Assembly (NCBI GenBank): GCA_020697025.1
Contig: JAJFBO010000002.1
Coordinates: 1-20,841 of the forward strand
DNA from: Burkholderiales bacterium
GTDB taxonomy: Bacteria; Pseudomonadota; Gammaproteobacteria; Burkholderiales; UBA11063
Direction of reading: 5' to 3'
DNA length: 20,841 bases
Below are positions 9,288 to 17,792 of this stretch, one piece after another; the stretch's first letter is position 1, and every line of letters begins with the position of its first letter. Below the pieces are notes generated by a model. That model was not told where the DNA came from. It made no database searches and worked only from the letters and a program-made list of their open reading frames with translations. A program made the position numbers and the translations under genes.

Positions 9288-10889
9288 CTAACTTTCTATC
9301 AATAAGTCTCTATTGTGGCATAAAATAGTATTTTTAATATCCTTATTTGTATGAGGATAATCCCGGCTAAAATGCAGTCCACGGCTTTCGTGGCGCCTCC
9401 TGGCACTTTGTACAATTAATTCGGCATTTAATACCAGGTTTCTAAGTTCAATTAAATCTGCAGACAATTTAAAATTCGAATAATACTCATTAATTTCAGC
9501 ACGCAACAGGTTAATTCTGTTTAATGCCCTTTCCAGCCGTTTATTAGTACGAACTATCCCTACATAATCCCACATTGCCCGCCGCAATTCATCCCAATTA
9601 TGCGCAATGATAATTTCTTCATCATTATTACTTACTAATGATTCATCCCATTGCGGAAGTACTGGGGCTTCTTTTCCAGATTTTTGTTGTAGTATGTGTT
9701 TAACTGAAGCCTGACTAATAACCAGGCATTCGAGTAAAGAGTTGCTTGCCAGCCGATTAGCTCCATGTAGTCCAGTAAAAGCACATTCGCCAATGGCATA
9801 TAAGTTCCCAATATCTGTTTTTCCTGTTAGATCGGTCATAATTCCGCCACAGGTAAAATGTACTGCAGGTACTACAGGAATCATTTCTTTGGTAATATCA
9901 ATTCCAAGCTCCAAACATTTTTGGTAGATATTCGGAAAATGTTCTTTAATAAATGCTGCCGGCTTATAAGAAATGTCCAGGTATACACAATCAACACCAT
10001 GACGTTACATCTCATAATCAATGGCTTTGGCAACTATATCCCGTGGTGCAAGCTCCAAACGTTCATCATGATCTTGCATAAAACGGTAGCCATTAGGTAA
10101 TTTTAATATCCCGCCCTCACCCCGAACTGCCTCAGAAATAAGAAAAGACTTCGCGTTGGCATGGTATAAACAAGTAGGATGAAATTGCATAAATTCCATA
10201 TTTGCAACCCGGCAGCCTGCCCGATAAGCCATAGCTATCCCATCACCAGTTGCTATATCAGGGTTTGTTGTATACAAATAAACTTTACCTGCCCCACCTG
10301 TAGCCAGAACTGTATTCGTTGCCGCAAAAGTAAGAATTTGCCCGATATTACGGTTTAGCGCATAAAGACCATAACACTGATTATCTGCCAGACCAATCTT
10401 GTACCCTGTAATTAAATCAATTGCAACAAAATTTTCAAAAACCTGAATATTGGGATGCCTTTTTACTTTTTGAATTAAAGTATTAATTACTGCTGCACCA
10501 GTGGCGTCAGCAACATGTAAAATCCGCCTAAAGTTATGCCCGCCTTCCTGTGTTAGATGATATCCTGTACTGGTATCATCATCTAAATCAAATTTTACCC
10601 CCATAGCAATTAACCAATTAATTGCATTGGCGGAATTTTCTATAATATAGCGGACTGCTTTAGCATCACATAAACCAGCTCCGGCTACTAGTGTATCCTT
10701 AATGTGACCTTCTATAGAATCATTATTATCAATAACTGCAGCAATCCCTCCCTGCGCATAATAAGAATTGCACTCAGAAAGTTCTTTTTTAGTAAGTACA
10801 GCAACTTTTTGTCCACAGTTAGCAAGTTCGATTGCTAAAGACAACCCGGCAAGTCCGCTGCCAATTACAAGGGTATTAAATTGGTACAT
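9288..10889 (-). pseudogene. nadB: L-aspartate oxidase, interrupted by an in-frame stop codon
   Basis: NadB oxidises L-aspartate to iminoaspartate, the first step of de novo NAD synthesis. The frame from ATG 10889 to the stop at 9288-9290 would give 533 residues, normal for the family, but a TAA at 10005-10007 replaces codon 295. Before it lie the FAD motif G-S-G-L-A-G (10-15), Y-Y-A-Q-G-G-I-A, E-G-G-H, A-T-G-G-A and catalytic-region R283 in L-A-P-R-D. After it the same frame continues without a shift: [36 protein letters not shown] and E-S-R-G-L-H-F. The stop falls where homologues usually have Lys (I-D-Y-E-M-K-R), consistent with a single AAA-to-TAA change. Everything else is intact, so it is a very recent mutation or a sequence error. 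No good internal start exists after the stop. Confidence 0.92.
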
Positions 10890-10904
10890 ATAATTCTAAC
10901 ATTT

Positions 10905-11258
10905 TTATTTTGCAAAAAATTCCCCGGTTTTACTTATATTTACAGCTTTACTATTTTTATCAAACAAAATCGTAACACTATAATTTTTTTTTAAATCATT
11001 ATTTTTATTATCCTGATAAATATAATCCCAACGATTTTGATCAAACATATATTGGCTAAGAGGCATCCCAATAATATATGACACCTGCTCTTTTGTCATA
11101 CCAATTTTTAATTGTTTATACTGATCATTAGTAATATAGTTTCCTTGCTGTACTTCCATCATATATGGGAAATGCCACTGACTTAGCTTCACTCCGCTAC
11201 AAGCACCAACAAGCAGGGAAATAGTCACCATCACCATTATTTTTAAACATTTATCCAT
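10905..11258 (-). CDS. bamE: Outer-membrane assembly lipoprotein BamE (SmpA/OmlA)
   Basis: A lipoprotein of 117 residues. A basic start and hydrophobic stretch lead to the lipobox L-V-G-A-C, with the lipidated Cys at residue 20. The mature part shows the BamE pattern: F-P-Y then Q-Q-G-N-Y-I, Q-L-K-I-G-M-T-K-E-Q-V-x-Y-I-I-G-M-P, and R-W-D-Y-I-Y. BamE stabilises BamA-BamD in the complex that inserts beta-barrel proteins, which would include partners of the secretin made downstream. It is divergent from fur, an arrangement known in other proteobacteria (omlA-fur). It is followed by nadB at a 15-base gap and probably leads that operon. Confidence 0.93.
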   Translation of the reverse strand: MDKCLKIMVMVTISLLVGACSGVKLSQWHFPYMMEVQQGNYITNDQYKQLKIGMTKEQVSYIIGMPLSQYMFDQNRWDYIYQDNKNNDLKKNYSVTILFDKNSKAVNISKTGEFFAK

Positions 11259-11329
11259 AATTATTTCACATAAAATTTATTTATTATGCATTATTTTACC
11301 TCTAAATAGATATACCATGATAGCTTAAA

Positions 11330-11358
11330 TTGTGTAAAATACAAAACTTAGATATAAT
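11330..11358 (+). promoter_or_regulatory. Sigma70 promoter of fur
   Basis: TTGTGT at 11330-11335 and an exact TATAAT at 11353-11358 are separated by 17 bases. Transcription would start near 11365, only about 11 bases before the fur ATG. I see no convincing 19-base Fur box over it, so autoregulation is not shown by the sequence. Confidence 0.6.
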
Positions 11359-11375
11359 AAATACGAGAAAATATC

Positions 11376-11786
11376 ATGAATTTAGACATAATACAAAATA
11401 AAGGGCTTAAATTAACTAAACATAAATTAGCTATTTTAAAATTATTTGAATTGCATAAACATTTAGATGCACATAAAATTAATACTTTGTTAAATGAAGA
11501 AGGTAATAATGTTAGTGCGGCTACAATTTACCGGGTTTTAGCCAGTTTCGAAAAAAACGGAGTAGTAGTCCGCCACAACTTTAATGAAGACCAGGCAGTT
11601 TATGAGTTAGCGGACCCTAATCACCATCATGACCATTTAATTTGTACTAAATGTAATAAAGTAATTGAATTTTATAATTGTCAAATTGAATTATTACAGG
11701 AAGAAATAGCTAAAAAAAATAGTTTTAAAATCATTAATCATCACTTAAACTTGTATGGTATATGCTCTGAATGTAAAAAAACATAA
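11376..11786 (+). CDS. fur: Ferric uptake regulator Fur
   Basis: A metal-dependent DNA-binding repressor of 136 residues. The winged-helix domain (about 1-80) includes L-T-x-x-K-L-A-I-L and the recognition helix V-S-A-A-T-I-Y-R-V-L. The dimerisation and metal domain has H-H-H-D-H at 83-87, the zinc cysteines C90/C93 and a second pair C130/C133. It would use Fe2+ to repress iron uptake genes. The length and motifs favour Fur over Zur or PerR, although the three are close. It is divergent from bamE, the classic fur neighbour. Its stop is 75 bases before gspC. Confidence 0.95.
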   Translation: MNLDIIQNKGLKLTKHKLAILKLFELHKHLDAHKINTLLNEEGNNVSAATIYRVLASFEKNGVVVRHNFNEDQAVYELADPNHHHDHLICTKCNKVIEFYNCQIELLQEEIAKKNSFKIINHHLNLYGICSECKKT

Positions 11787-11803
11787 ATAGTTTATAGAGG
11801 TTA

Positions 11804-11812
11804 TGCTACAAT
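11804..11812 (+). promoter_or_regulatory. Possible extended -10 promoter ahead of gspC
   Basis: TGCTACAAT is an extended -10 element (TG, one base, TACAAT) in the short fur-gspC gap. No good -35 is present. It could give the secretion genes a start separate from the fur transcript, with a leader of about 43 bases. Confidence 0.3.
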
Positions 11813-11861
11813 TTAGCACTTGTCTAGTAATTTTTTTTATGAAAAGACTAACTAATATAAA

Positions 11862-12518
11862 ATGCTAACTACTAAAAGAATCAATACGGGGATATCTATC
11901 CTCAGCCAAGTATTACGTATTTTTTTAATACTTTTTACTGCTTCTATTTTGGCAAATTGTGTATGGTGGATTTTGTCTCCATCCAATAATGGTATTTTTG
12001 TACAAAGATCTTATTTAGATGTCCGGGATAAAGCTACCAGATACATTGATAACCGCGCTCCATTTGGTGTAGTAGTTGTAAAACCTAAAGTTCAGGAGAA
12101 ACCCAGAATCACTGATTTGCTAAAACTAACTGGTGTATATTTAAATACTGCTAAAGATAGTTTTGCTTTTTTGGAGTATCAAGGCAAGCCAGTAATTGCA
12201 CATACTGGCGTTAAAATCAGCGATTCAGATGCTGTTATTAAAACTATAAACCCCTCAAGTATAATTGTAAGATCTGATGATCAGGACGTAACAATATATC
12301 TTACTACAGGCGGGGGTACTAAATCCCAGCTGCAATCTGGAGCAAAAAATGGCCAGGAGACTATGTTTGGCAATAGCGGCGATAACTCCAGATCATCGAA
12401 TCCACGAGAAGATTTTATGCAACAACGTAAGAAACTTATTGATAATTACAACGCGCATGACGGTATTAGCAATTCATCGCGGTCAACTTCATCTAACCAC
12501 AATGAAGACCAACATTAA
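11862..12518 (+). CDS. gspC: Type II secretion system inner-membrane clamp protein GspC
   Basis: A protein of 218 residues. A short cytosolic start precedes one membrane helix at about 19-38, then a periplasmic homology region at about 82-150 with L-L-K-L-T-G-V-Y and the Y-Q-G-K-P-V and S-I-I-V-R strands typical of GspC. In the type II machine this region binds the N0 domain of the secretin, linking inner-membrane platform and outer-membrane pore. The tail after about 152 is low-complexity, rich in Ser, Asn, Gly and His, with no recognisable PDZ domain, so this is a shortened GspC. Recognition rests partly on its place directly before gspD, 30 bases away. Confidence 0.8.
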   Translation: MLTTKRINTGISILSQVLRIFLILFTASILANCVWWILSPSNNGIFVQRSYLDVRDKATRYIDNRAPFGVVVVKPKVQEKPRITDLLKLTGVYLNTAKDSFAFLEYQGKPVIAHTGVKISDSDAVIKTINPSSIIVRSDDQDVTIYLTTGGGTKSQLQSGAKNGQETMFGNSGDNSRSSNPREDFMQQRKKLIDNYNAHDGISNSSRSTSSNHNEDQH

Positions 12519-12548
12519 TCTTTAATTATTTGCATTTTTAGGAATTTT

Positions 12549-15065
12549 ATGAAGCCAAAATTAATTTTTATCTTAACTTCATTGTTGATCAATAGCTCAT
12601 ATTCTGCTACTATAAATAGCAATTCTACTGATCGTAAGAATGTCCCGCTGACTAAAAATAATAAATCAACAGCATCCATAAATAATAACTCGAATGAGAC
12701 TGAAGAGAAGGATATGCCTTCTACTTCGCACCAGAGTAGCTATTCTTCGTCAACATCAGCTCATACAGCACCAGCATTAAGTCCTGACAAGGTAATTTTA
12801 AATTTTGAAAACGCTGATATATCTTCAGTAATTAAAGCTATTGGTCAATTATCCGGTAAAAATTTTGTAGTTGATCCCAGGGTAAAAGGATCTATAACTA
12901 TAATTTCAACCAGTCCGGTATCTAAAGCAGAGAGTTATAAAGTTCTTGAATCAGCACTAAGAATGCAGGGTTTTGCTACTGTTGAAGCCGATGGCGTTAT
13001 AAAAGTGCTTCCTGAAACAGATGCAAAAACATATGGTATGAAAACTTTTAATAACACTCAGCCAACTATGGGTAGAAAGAATCCAGGGGACCAAATCGTA
13101 ACCAAAGTTTTTGTTTTACAACACGGCTCAGCAATGCAAATGTCCAATTCGCTTAGACCATTAATAGCTCCAAATAATTCAATTTCAGTTTATCCTAGCA
13201 GCAATGCTTTGGTAATTACTGATTATTCTTCTAATATTGCACGAATTACTAAAATAATTAACCAATTGTCTTCACCAAACGTTGCTATGCAATCAGTGCT
13301 AATTCCTTTTAAACATGCTATTGCAGCCGATGTTGCCCAGGTATTGCAAAACTTTCTGCAAGGGGGCGGGGGTAGTGGTTATGGTGGAGGTGGAGGCGGT
13401 GGCCCTACAGATGGACCAAGCGTAACTATTAATACACAAGTACAAACTAATTCAATTTTACTATATTCGTCAAGTCGGGCTAAGCTAAATGAGCTGCAAA
13501 ATATTGCTCTGAATATGGATAAGACTATTGGCGACAATCATAATGATCTACATGTTGTATATCTTAAAAATGCTGATGCAACTCATATTGCTGAAGTTTT
13601 ACGTGTGGTGGCAACTGGTCAGGAAAACCCTGATTTAACAGCTACTCCAACTAGTACCAAGTTTACTAACGAGCCATCTGGAATATTTTCAACTGGGGGT
13701 AGTGGCGGTAGCGGTGGCGGTTCCTCAGCTTATAGTGGCAGTAAAGGCGGTGGTTATCAACAAGGTGGTGGCTATCGTCCTGGTGGCGCAGGCGCAAATA
13801 ACGCGCAAAAAGACCAGCCTAAAGTATTTGTACAGGCAGAAACAACAACTAACTCGCTTATTATTCAAGCTCCAGAAGCACTATATCGTAATTTACGCAT
13901 GATTATTGATATGTTAGACGTTCGCCGCGCCCAGGTAATGATTGAAGCTATGATTGCCGATATCAGTGCACAAAATTCAGGAACATTTGGTATCCAATGG
14001 GTTGCCGGCGGCGGTGCTAATAATGCCGGGGTAATTGGTGCAGGTAATTACGGTGATAGAGGTAGTGCTTTATCAGATTTGGCTACTACAGCTTTGGGAA
14101 TACAAGGCGCCGCAAGCGGTAACGGGACCGGCTCTCCAGGAGGAATTAGTATTCCGAAGGAAGTTTATATTGGCTTAGTTACCGGGACTACAACCATTGG
14201 CGGGCAAACGATTCCTAGCCTTAGTACGTTAGCCGACATGATTTCAGCTACTAGTTCGGGCAATATTTTATCCCGGCCAACTTTAATCACACTTGATAAT
14301 GAAGAAGCCAGAATTCAGGTAGGTGCAAACGTAGGTATTCCTAATGGTAGCTTTACGGCTTCTTCAGGAAGCCCGGGCAACCTGACTACTACTATTACCC
14401 GGCAGGATTTGGGAACTTTCCTGCAAATTAAGCCAAAGATTACTCAAAGCGGATCTATTCAGTTAGACATTTATCAGGAAGATTCCCAGTTAGATCCAAA
14501 TATACTACCGAACTCTCCTAGCGGCCCGTCATTTTTAAAACGGACTATGCGTTCAACAATATTACTAGATGATTCGCAAATTATTGCTTTGGGCGGGATG
14601 ACTACAGATTCGATTAGTTTGCAACAAAATGGGATACCAATTTTAAGTAGCATTCCCTGGATAGGCTGGTTATTTAGCTGGCAGCACCGTGAACATAGAA
14701 AAAGTAATTTAGTTTTATTTTTGCGCCCGGTAATTATTCGTAATGCTGAAGGCTACAAAGCTTTGTCTAACCAACGCTATCAATATGTAATGGATCAGGA
14801 AAACAAGATACAGGCTTCAGGTAATTTGCTTCTGCCAGACATTAAACCGGTTACTTTAGACAACCAGGTACCTTATGATAACTTAGTGCCGACACAGAAA
14901 GCTACCCAGCCAGCTACACCGCTAGTTGATGTCAGAGCCAGCACTATAGCAAATAAAGTAAACACAGGCGATTTACCAAGTAAGAATAGTTCTTCGACTG
15001 GTGCCAATGTCTCTACTTTAACAGGTGATACTGATCCTGTTACTGTTACTAATGTGAATAGGTAA
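12549..15065 (+). CDS. gspD: Type II secretion system secretin GspD
   Basis: Outer-membrane pore of the secretion system, 838 residues. AGGA lies 7 bases before the ATG; a signal peptide ends near A20. A Ser/Asn/Thr-rich linker (about 20-78) leads to the N0 domain (about 79-160, with N-F-E-N-A-D-I and V-D-P-R-V-K-G), then N1-N3 repeats and the secretin barrel (about 455-735). Barrel landmarks are M-I-E-A-M-I-A-D-I, S-R-P-T-L-I-T-L, L-Q-I-K-P-K-I and P-I-L-S-S-I-P-W-I-G-W-L-F. Gly-rich loops at 272-285 and 383-415 interrupt the N2/N3 region; such loops are seen in betaproteobacterial GspD. The tail of about 95 residues is polar and may bind a pilotin, though none is encoded here. gspE begins 3 bases after the stop. 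Confidence 0.96.
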   Translation: MKPKLIFILTSLLINSSYSATINSNSTDRKNVPLTKNNKSTASINNNSNETEEKDMPSTSHQSSYSSSTSAHTAPALSPDKVILNFENADISSVIKAIGQLSGKNFVVDPRVKGSITIISTSPVSKAESYKVLESALRMQGFATVEADGVIKVLPETDAKTYGMKTFNNTQPTMGRKNPGDQIVTKVFVLQHGSAMQMSNSLRPLIAPNNSISVYPSSNALVITDYSSNIARITKIINQLSSPNVAMQSVLIPFKHAIAADVAQVLQNFLQGGGGSGYGGGGGGGPTDGPSVTINTQVQTNSILLYSSSRAKLNELQNIALNMDKTIGDNHNDLHVVYLKNADATHIAEVLRVVATGQENPDLTATPTSTKFTNEPSGIFSTGGSGGSGGGSSAYSGSKGGGYQQGGGYRPGGAGANNAQKDQPKVFVQAETTTNSLIIQAPEALYRNLRMIIDMLDVRRAQVMIEAMIADISAQNSGTFGIQWVAGGGANNAGVIGAGNYGDRGSALSDLATTALGIQGAASGNGTGSPGGISIPKEVYIGLVTGTTTIGGQTIPSLSTLADMISATSSGNILSRPTLITLDNEEARIQVGANVGIPNGSFTASSGSPGNLTTTITRQDLGTFLQIKPKITQSGSIQLDIYQEDSQLDPNILPNSPSGPSFLKRTMRSTILLDDSQIIALGGMTTDSISLQQNGIPILSSIPWIGWLFSWQHREHRKSNLVLFLRPVIIRNAEGYKALSNQRYQYVMDQENKIQASGNLLLPDIKPVTLDNQVPYDNLVPTQKATQPATPLVDVRASTIANKVNTGDLPSKNSSSTGANVSTLTGDTDPVTVTNVNR

Positions 15066-15068
15066 AAA

Positions 15069-16580
15069 ATGGAAACTATCAAATTTGTTCCTAACCGCTT
15101 TTCCAGGCGTATACCTTATGGATATGCCAGATCAAAGCGGGTATGCATTTATGGTGTAGAGGGACAGACAGTTTTATTGGCTATAGCTAGTGAATTTCTT
15201 CACCCTGAAGTAATTTCTGAGATTAAGCGTAAACTTAACGAGCCGTTAAAGATCACCAAAATTGATCCAAAAACATTTGACAGCTTGTTGTCTGAGGCAT
15301 ATTCATCCTCTAATGCTGCGGCAATTGTAGATGATGTACAAGATGATATTGATATTTCTGATATACTACATAATATGCCGCGTGTAGAAGATTTGCTTGA
15401 ATCGGAAGATGATGCACCGGTTATTCGTATTATCAATGCTTTTTTAACCCAGGCTGTAAAAGATGATGCATCAGATATACATCTTGATGCATATGAAAGA
15501 AGGTCAGTAGTACGTTTTCGGCGTGATGGAATGCTTCAAGGTGCCGTTGAGTTGAATGCAGGCTTACATAATGCTATGGTATCAAGAATTAAAATCATGG
15601 CGCAACTAGACATTGCTGAAAAAAGACTACCTCAGGATGGCCGTATATCATTACGTTTAGCTGGTCGTGAAGTAGATTTACGTATTTCGACTATTCCAAC
15701 AGGCCATGGCGAACGGGTTGTAATGCGTTTATTAGATAAAAATAAAGACAGGTTACAGCTTGAAGTATTAGGTATGGCAAAAAATACTTTAACCCAGATT
15801 GATAAACTTATTCACCGCCCACATGGTATTTTTCTTGTGACTGGGCCTACTGGTTCTGGTAAATCAACAACATTATATGCTGCATTGGCAAGACTGGACT
15901 CAAAAGCTTTAAATATTATGACAGTGGAAGATCCAATTGAGTATGATATTGAGGGAATAAGCCAGACACCAATTAATTCAAAAATTGATATGACTTTTGG
16001 CCGGGCGCTGCGGGCGATCTTACGTCAGGATCCTGATGTGGTGATGATTGGGGAAATTAGGGATCTTGAAACTGGAGAAATTGCAGTTCAGGCCAGTTTG
16101 ACTGGTCATCTGGTACTAGCTACTCTCCATACCAATACTGCGGCATCTGCTGTTTCACGTTTGGTAGATATGGGTGTAGAACCTTTTTTATTATCTTCAA
16201 CCTTACTCGGCGTACTAGCCCAACGTCTAATCCGCAGGCTTTGTGTAAAATGCAAAGCAGAGCATACAATCATAGATGAAGATATTCGAAAAGAATTTGG
16301 TATCCCTCAGGGGGCAACTATTTATAAAGCTGTAGGTTGTGATAACTGTAACAATACAGGTTATAAAGGGCGGACAGGTATTCATGAGCTATTAGTAGTT
16401 GACGAAGAGATAATGCGTATGATTCATACAGCAACTCCTGAAATAGATATGGAAAAATATGCTATCCAGAAGCTGGGTATGAAAACTCTACGTATGGATG
16501 CAATGCGCTGGGTATTAGATGGCCAAACATCAATAGAAGAAGTAGCAACAATAACACAGGAAAACTATGACGACATTTAA
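15069..16580 (+). CDS. gspE: Type II secretion system ATPase GspE
   Basis: Cytosolic hexameric ATPase, 503 residues, that powers pseudopilus growth. The N-terminal domain (about 1-110) binds the GspL-type platform. The catalytic part has S-D-I-H-L-D and the arginine-rich R-F-R-R-D-G strand, Walker A G-P-T-G-S-G-K-S-T at 259-267, E-D-P-I-E-Y, Walker B with E329 in I-G-E-I-R-D, and the His box T-L-H-T-N. A zinc-binding tetracysteine C392/C395 and C424/C427 is intact, as in the GspE/PilB family. Gene order and the preceding gspC favour GspE over PilB. Its end overlaps gspF by 14 bases, indicating translational coupling. Confidence 0.96.
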   Translation: METIKFVPNRFSRRIPYGYARSKRVCIYGVEGQTVLLAIASEFLHPEVISEIKRKLNEPLKITKIDPKTFDSLLSEAYSSSNAAAIVDDVQDDIDISDILHNMPRVEDLLESEDDAPVIRIINAFLTQAVKDDASDIHLDAYERRSVVRFRRDGMLQGAVELNAGLHNAMVSRIKIMAQLDIAEKRLPQDGRISLRLAGREVDLRISTIPTGHGERVVMRLLDKNKDRLQLEVLGMAKNTLTQIDKLIHRPHGIFLVTGPTGSGKSTTLYAALARLDSKALNIMTVEDPIEYDIEGISQTPINSKIDMTFGRALRAILRQDPDVVMIGEIRDLETGEIAVQASLTGHLVLATLHTNTAASAVSRLVDMGVEPFLLSSTLLGVLAQRLIRRLCVKCKAEHTIIDEDIRKEFGIPQGATIYKAVGCDNCNNTGYKGRTGIHELLVVDEEIMRMIHTATPEIDMEKYAIQKLGMKTLRMDAMRWVLDGQTSIEEVATITQENYDDI

Positions 16581-17778
16581 TTATAAAGCCGTCGATCAGC
16601 ATGGTAAAAGTAAAAGTGGTGTAATCCAAGCTGATTCTCCACGTGTAGCCAGGCAGTTATTACGTGAAAAAGGCTTTACTGTAGCTAAGCTTGATTCAGC
16701 TGCAGCCGGAGGTAATAAAAGAAAGTCTTTTTCTTTTAAAAAAACTATATCAGCTCTTGAACTGTCCCTAATCACCAGACAATTTGCCATCTTACTTAAT
16801 TCGGGTTTATCTGTAGAGCAGGCACTAAATGCTCTGATTGACCAGCTCGAGAACCAAGACCAGAAAACTGTCATGATGGGGGTTAGAAGTGAGGTGTTAG
16901 CAGGGCGGCCACTGGCTGACTCTATGCGTGTCTTTCCAAATATATTTCCTTCTGTATATTGCAGCTTGATCCATGCCGGAGAACAATCTGGAAGCTTGCC
17001 GCGAGTAATGACAAAACTAGCTGATTATAGTGATAAAACGCGTGAACTAACCAGTAAAATTATGATGGCCCTACTCTACCCAATTATTGTATCTGTTGTA
17101 GCTATTTTGATGATTGTTGCCCTGCTGGTTTATGTTGTACCGCAGGTAGTTAAAGTATTTGAATCATCTAAACAGGATTTACCTCTTCTAACCAAAATTT
17201 TAATTGCAACTAGTAATGGCTTACGTAGCTACGGCTGGATTATTATTTTGGCTATAATTGTTGTGGTTATTACCTTTTTCCAACTTTTAAAGAGTCATGA
17301 ATTTAAATTAAAATTTCATCGCCAATTATTAAAATTGCCTGTTGCCGGAAGGTTACTGGTAAATATTGATGTTGCACGTTTTACACATACTTTAGCAATG
17401 CTTTTAACTAGTGGTGTACCAATGATTCAGGCTCTCGAAGCAGGACGAGACACTTTAAGTAATTATATGATGCGAAACGCGATTAATTATGCCCTAAAGC
17501 TTGTAAAAGAGGGCGTCCCGTTAGCTATTGCCTTAAAGCAGCAAGATGCATTTCCACCAGTTGTAATCCATTTGATTGCCAGTGGTGAAAAATCTGGTAC
17601 TTTGGATATTTTACTTGAGCAAGCCGGAGCGCATCAGGAGCTGGAATTAACGCATAGAAGCCAACTGTTAACTGGTATTTTAGAGCCTGCATTAATTGTA
17701 GGTATGGGTGGTATTGTAATGTTAATTGTAATTGCTATTATGTTACCAATACTAAACATGAACCAAATGGTCCAGTAA
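16567..17778 (+). CDS. gspF: Type II secretion system platform protein GspF
   Basis: Inner-membrane protein of 403 residues, the usual size. It opens with F-N-Y-K-A-V-D and G-V-I-Q-A-D, then two copies of the T2SSF domain (about 70-195 and 270-395), each with a conserved F/L-x-x-L-L-x-S-G start and a G-E-x-S-G motif (near 138-142 and 339-343). Three membrane helices lie at about 168-192, 220-240 and 373-395. It anchors the ATPase to the membrane complex. The ATG lies within the last codons of gspE. Genes for GspG-M do not follow; dsbD comes 14 bases later. Confidence 0.95.
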   Translation: MTTFNYKAVDQHGKSKSGVIQADSPRVARQLLREKGFTVAKLDSAAAGGNKRKSFSFKKTISALELSLITRQFAILLNSGLSVEQALNALIDQLENQDQKTVMMGVRSEVLAGRPLADSMRVFPNIFPSVYCSLIHAGEQSGSLPRVMTKLADYSDKTRELTSKIMMALLYPIIVSVVAILMIVALLVYVVPQVVKVFESSKQDLPLLTKILIATSNGLRSYGWIIILAIIVVVITFFQLLKSHEFKLKFHRQLLKLPVAGRLLVNIDVARFTHTLAMLLTSGVPMIQALEAGRDTLSNYMMRNAINYALKLVKEGVPLAIALKQQDAFPPVVIHLIASGEKSGTLDILLEQAGAHQELELTHRSQLLTGILEPALIVGMGGIVMLIVIAIMLPILNMNQMVQ

Positions 17779-17792
17779 AGACATATTTAAGC

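Noticed and set aside
9288..9914. A separate 208-residue gene made of the C-terminal part of NadB
   Set aside because: Its only start is a TTG inside conserved coding sequence with no ribosome binding site, and it lies in the same frame as the upstream part. It is the remainder of nadB after a nonsense codon, not its own gene.
11259..11375. Fur box between bamE and fur
   Set aside because: The region is AT-rich with scattered partial matches, but I could not find a convincing 19-base GATAAT-type dyad.
13702..13902. Val/Ala-rich open frame inside gspD
   Set aside because: It is the shifted reading of the Gly-rich GspD loop and has no ribosome binding site.
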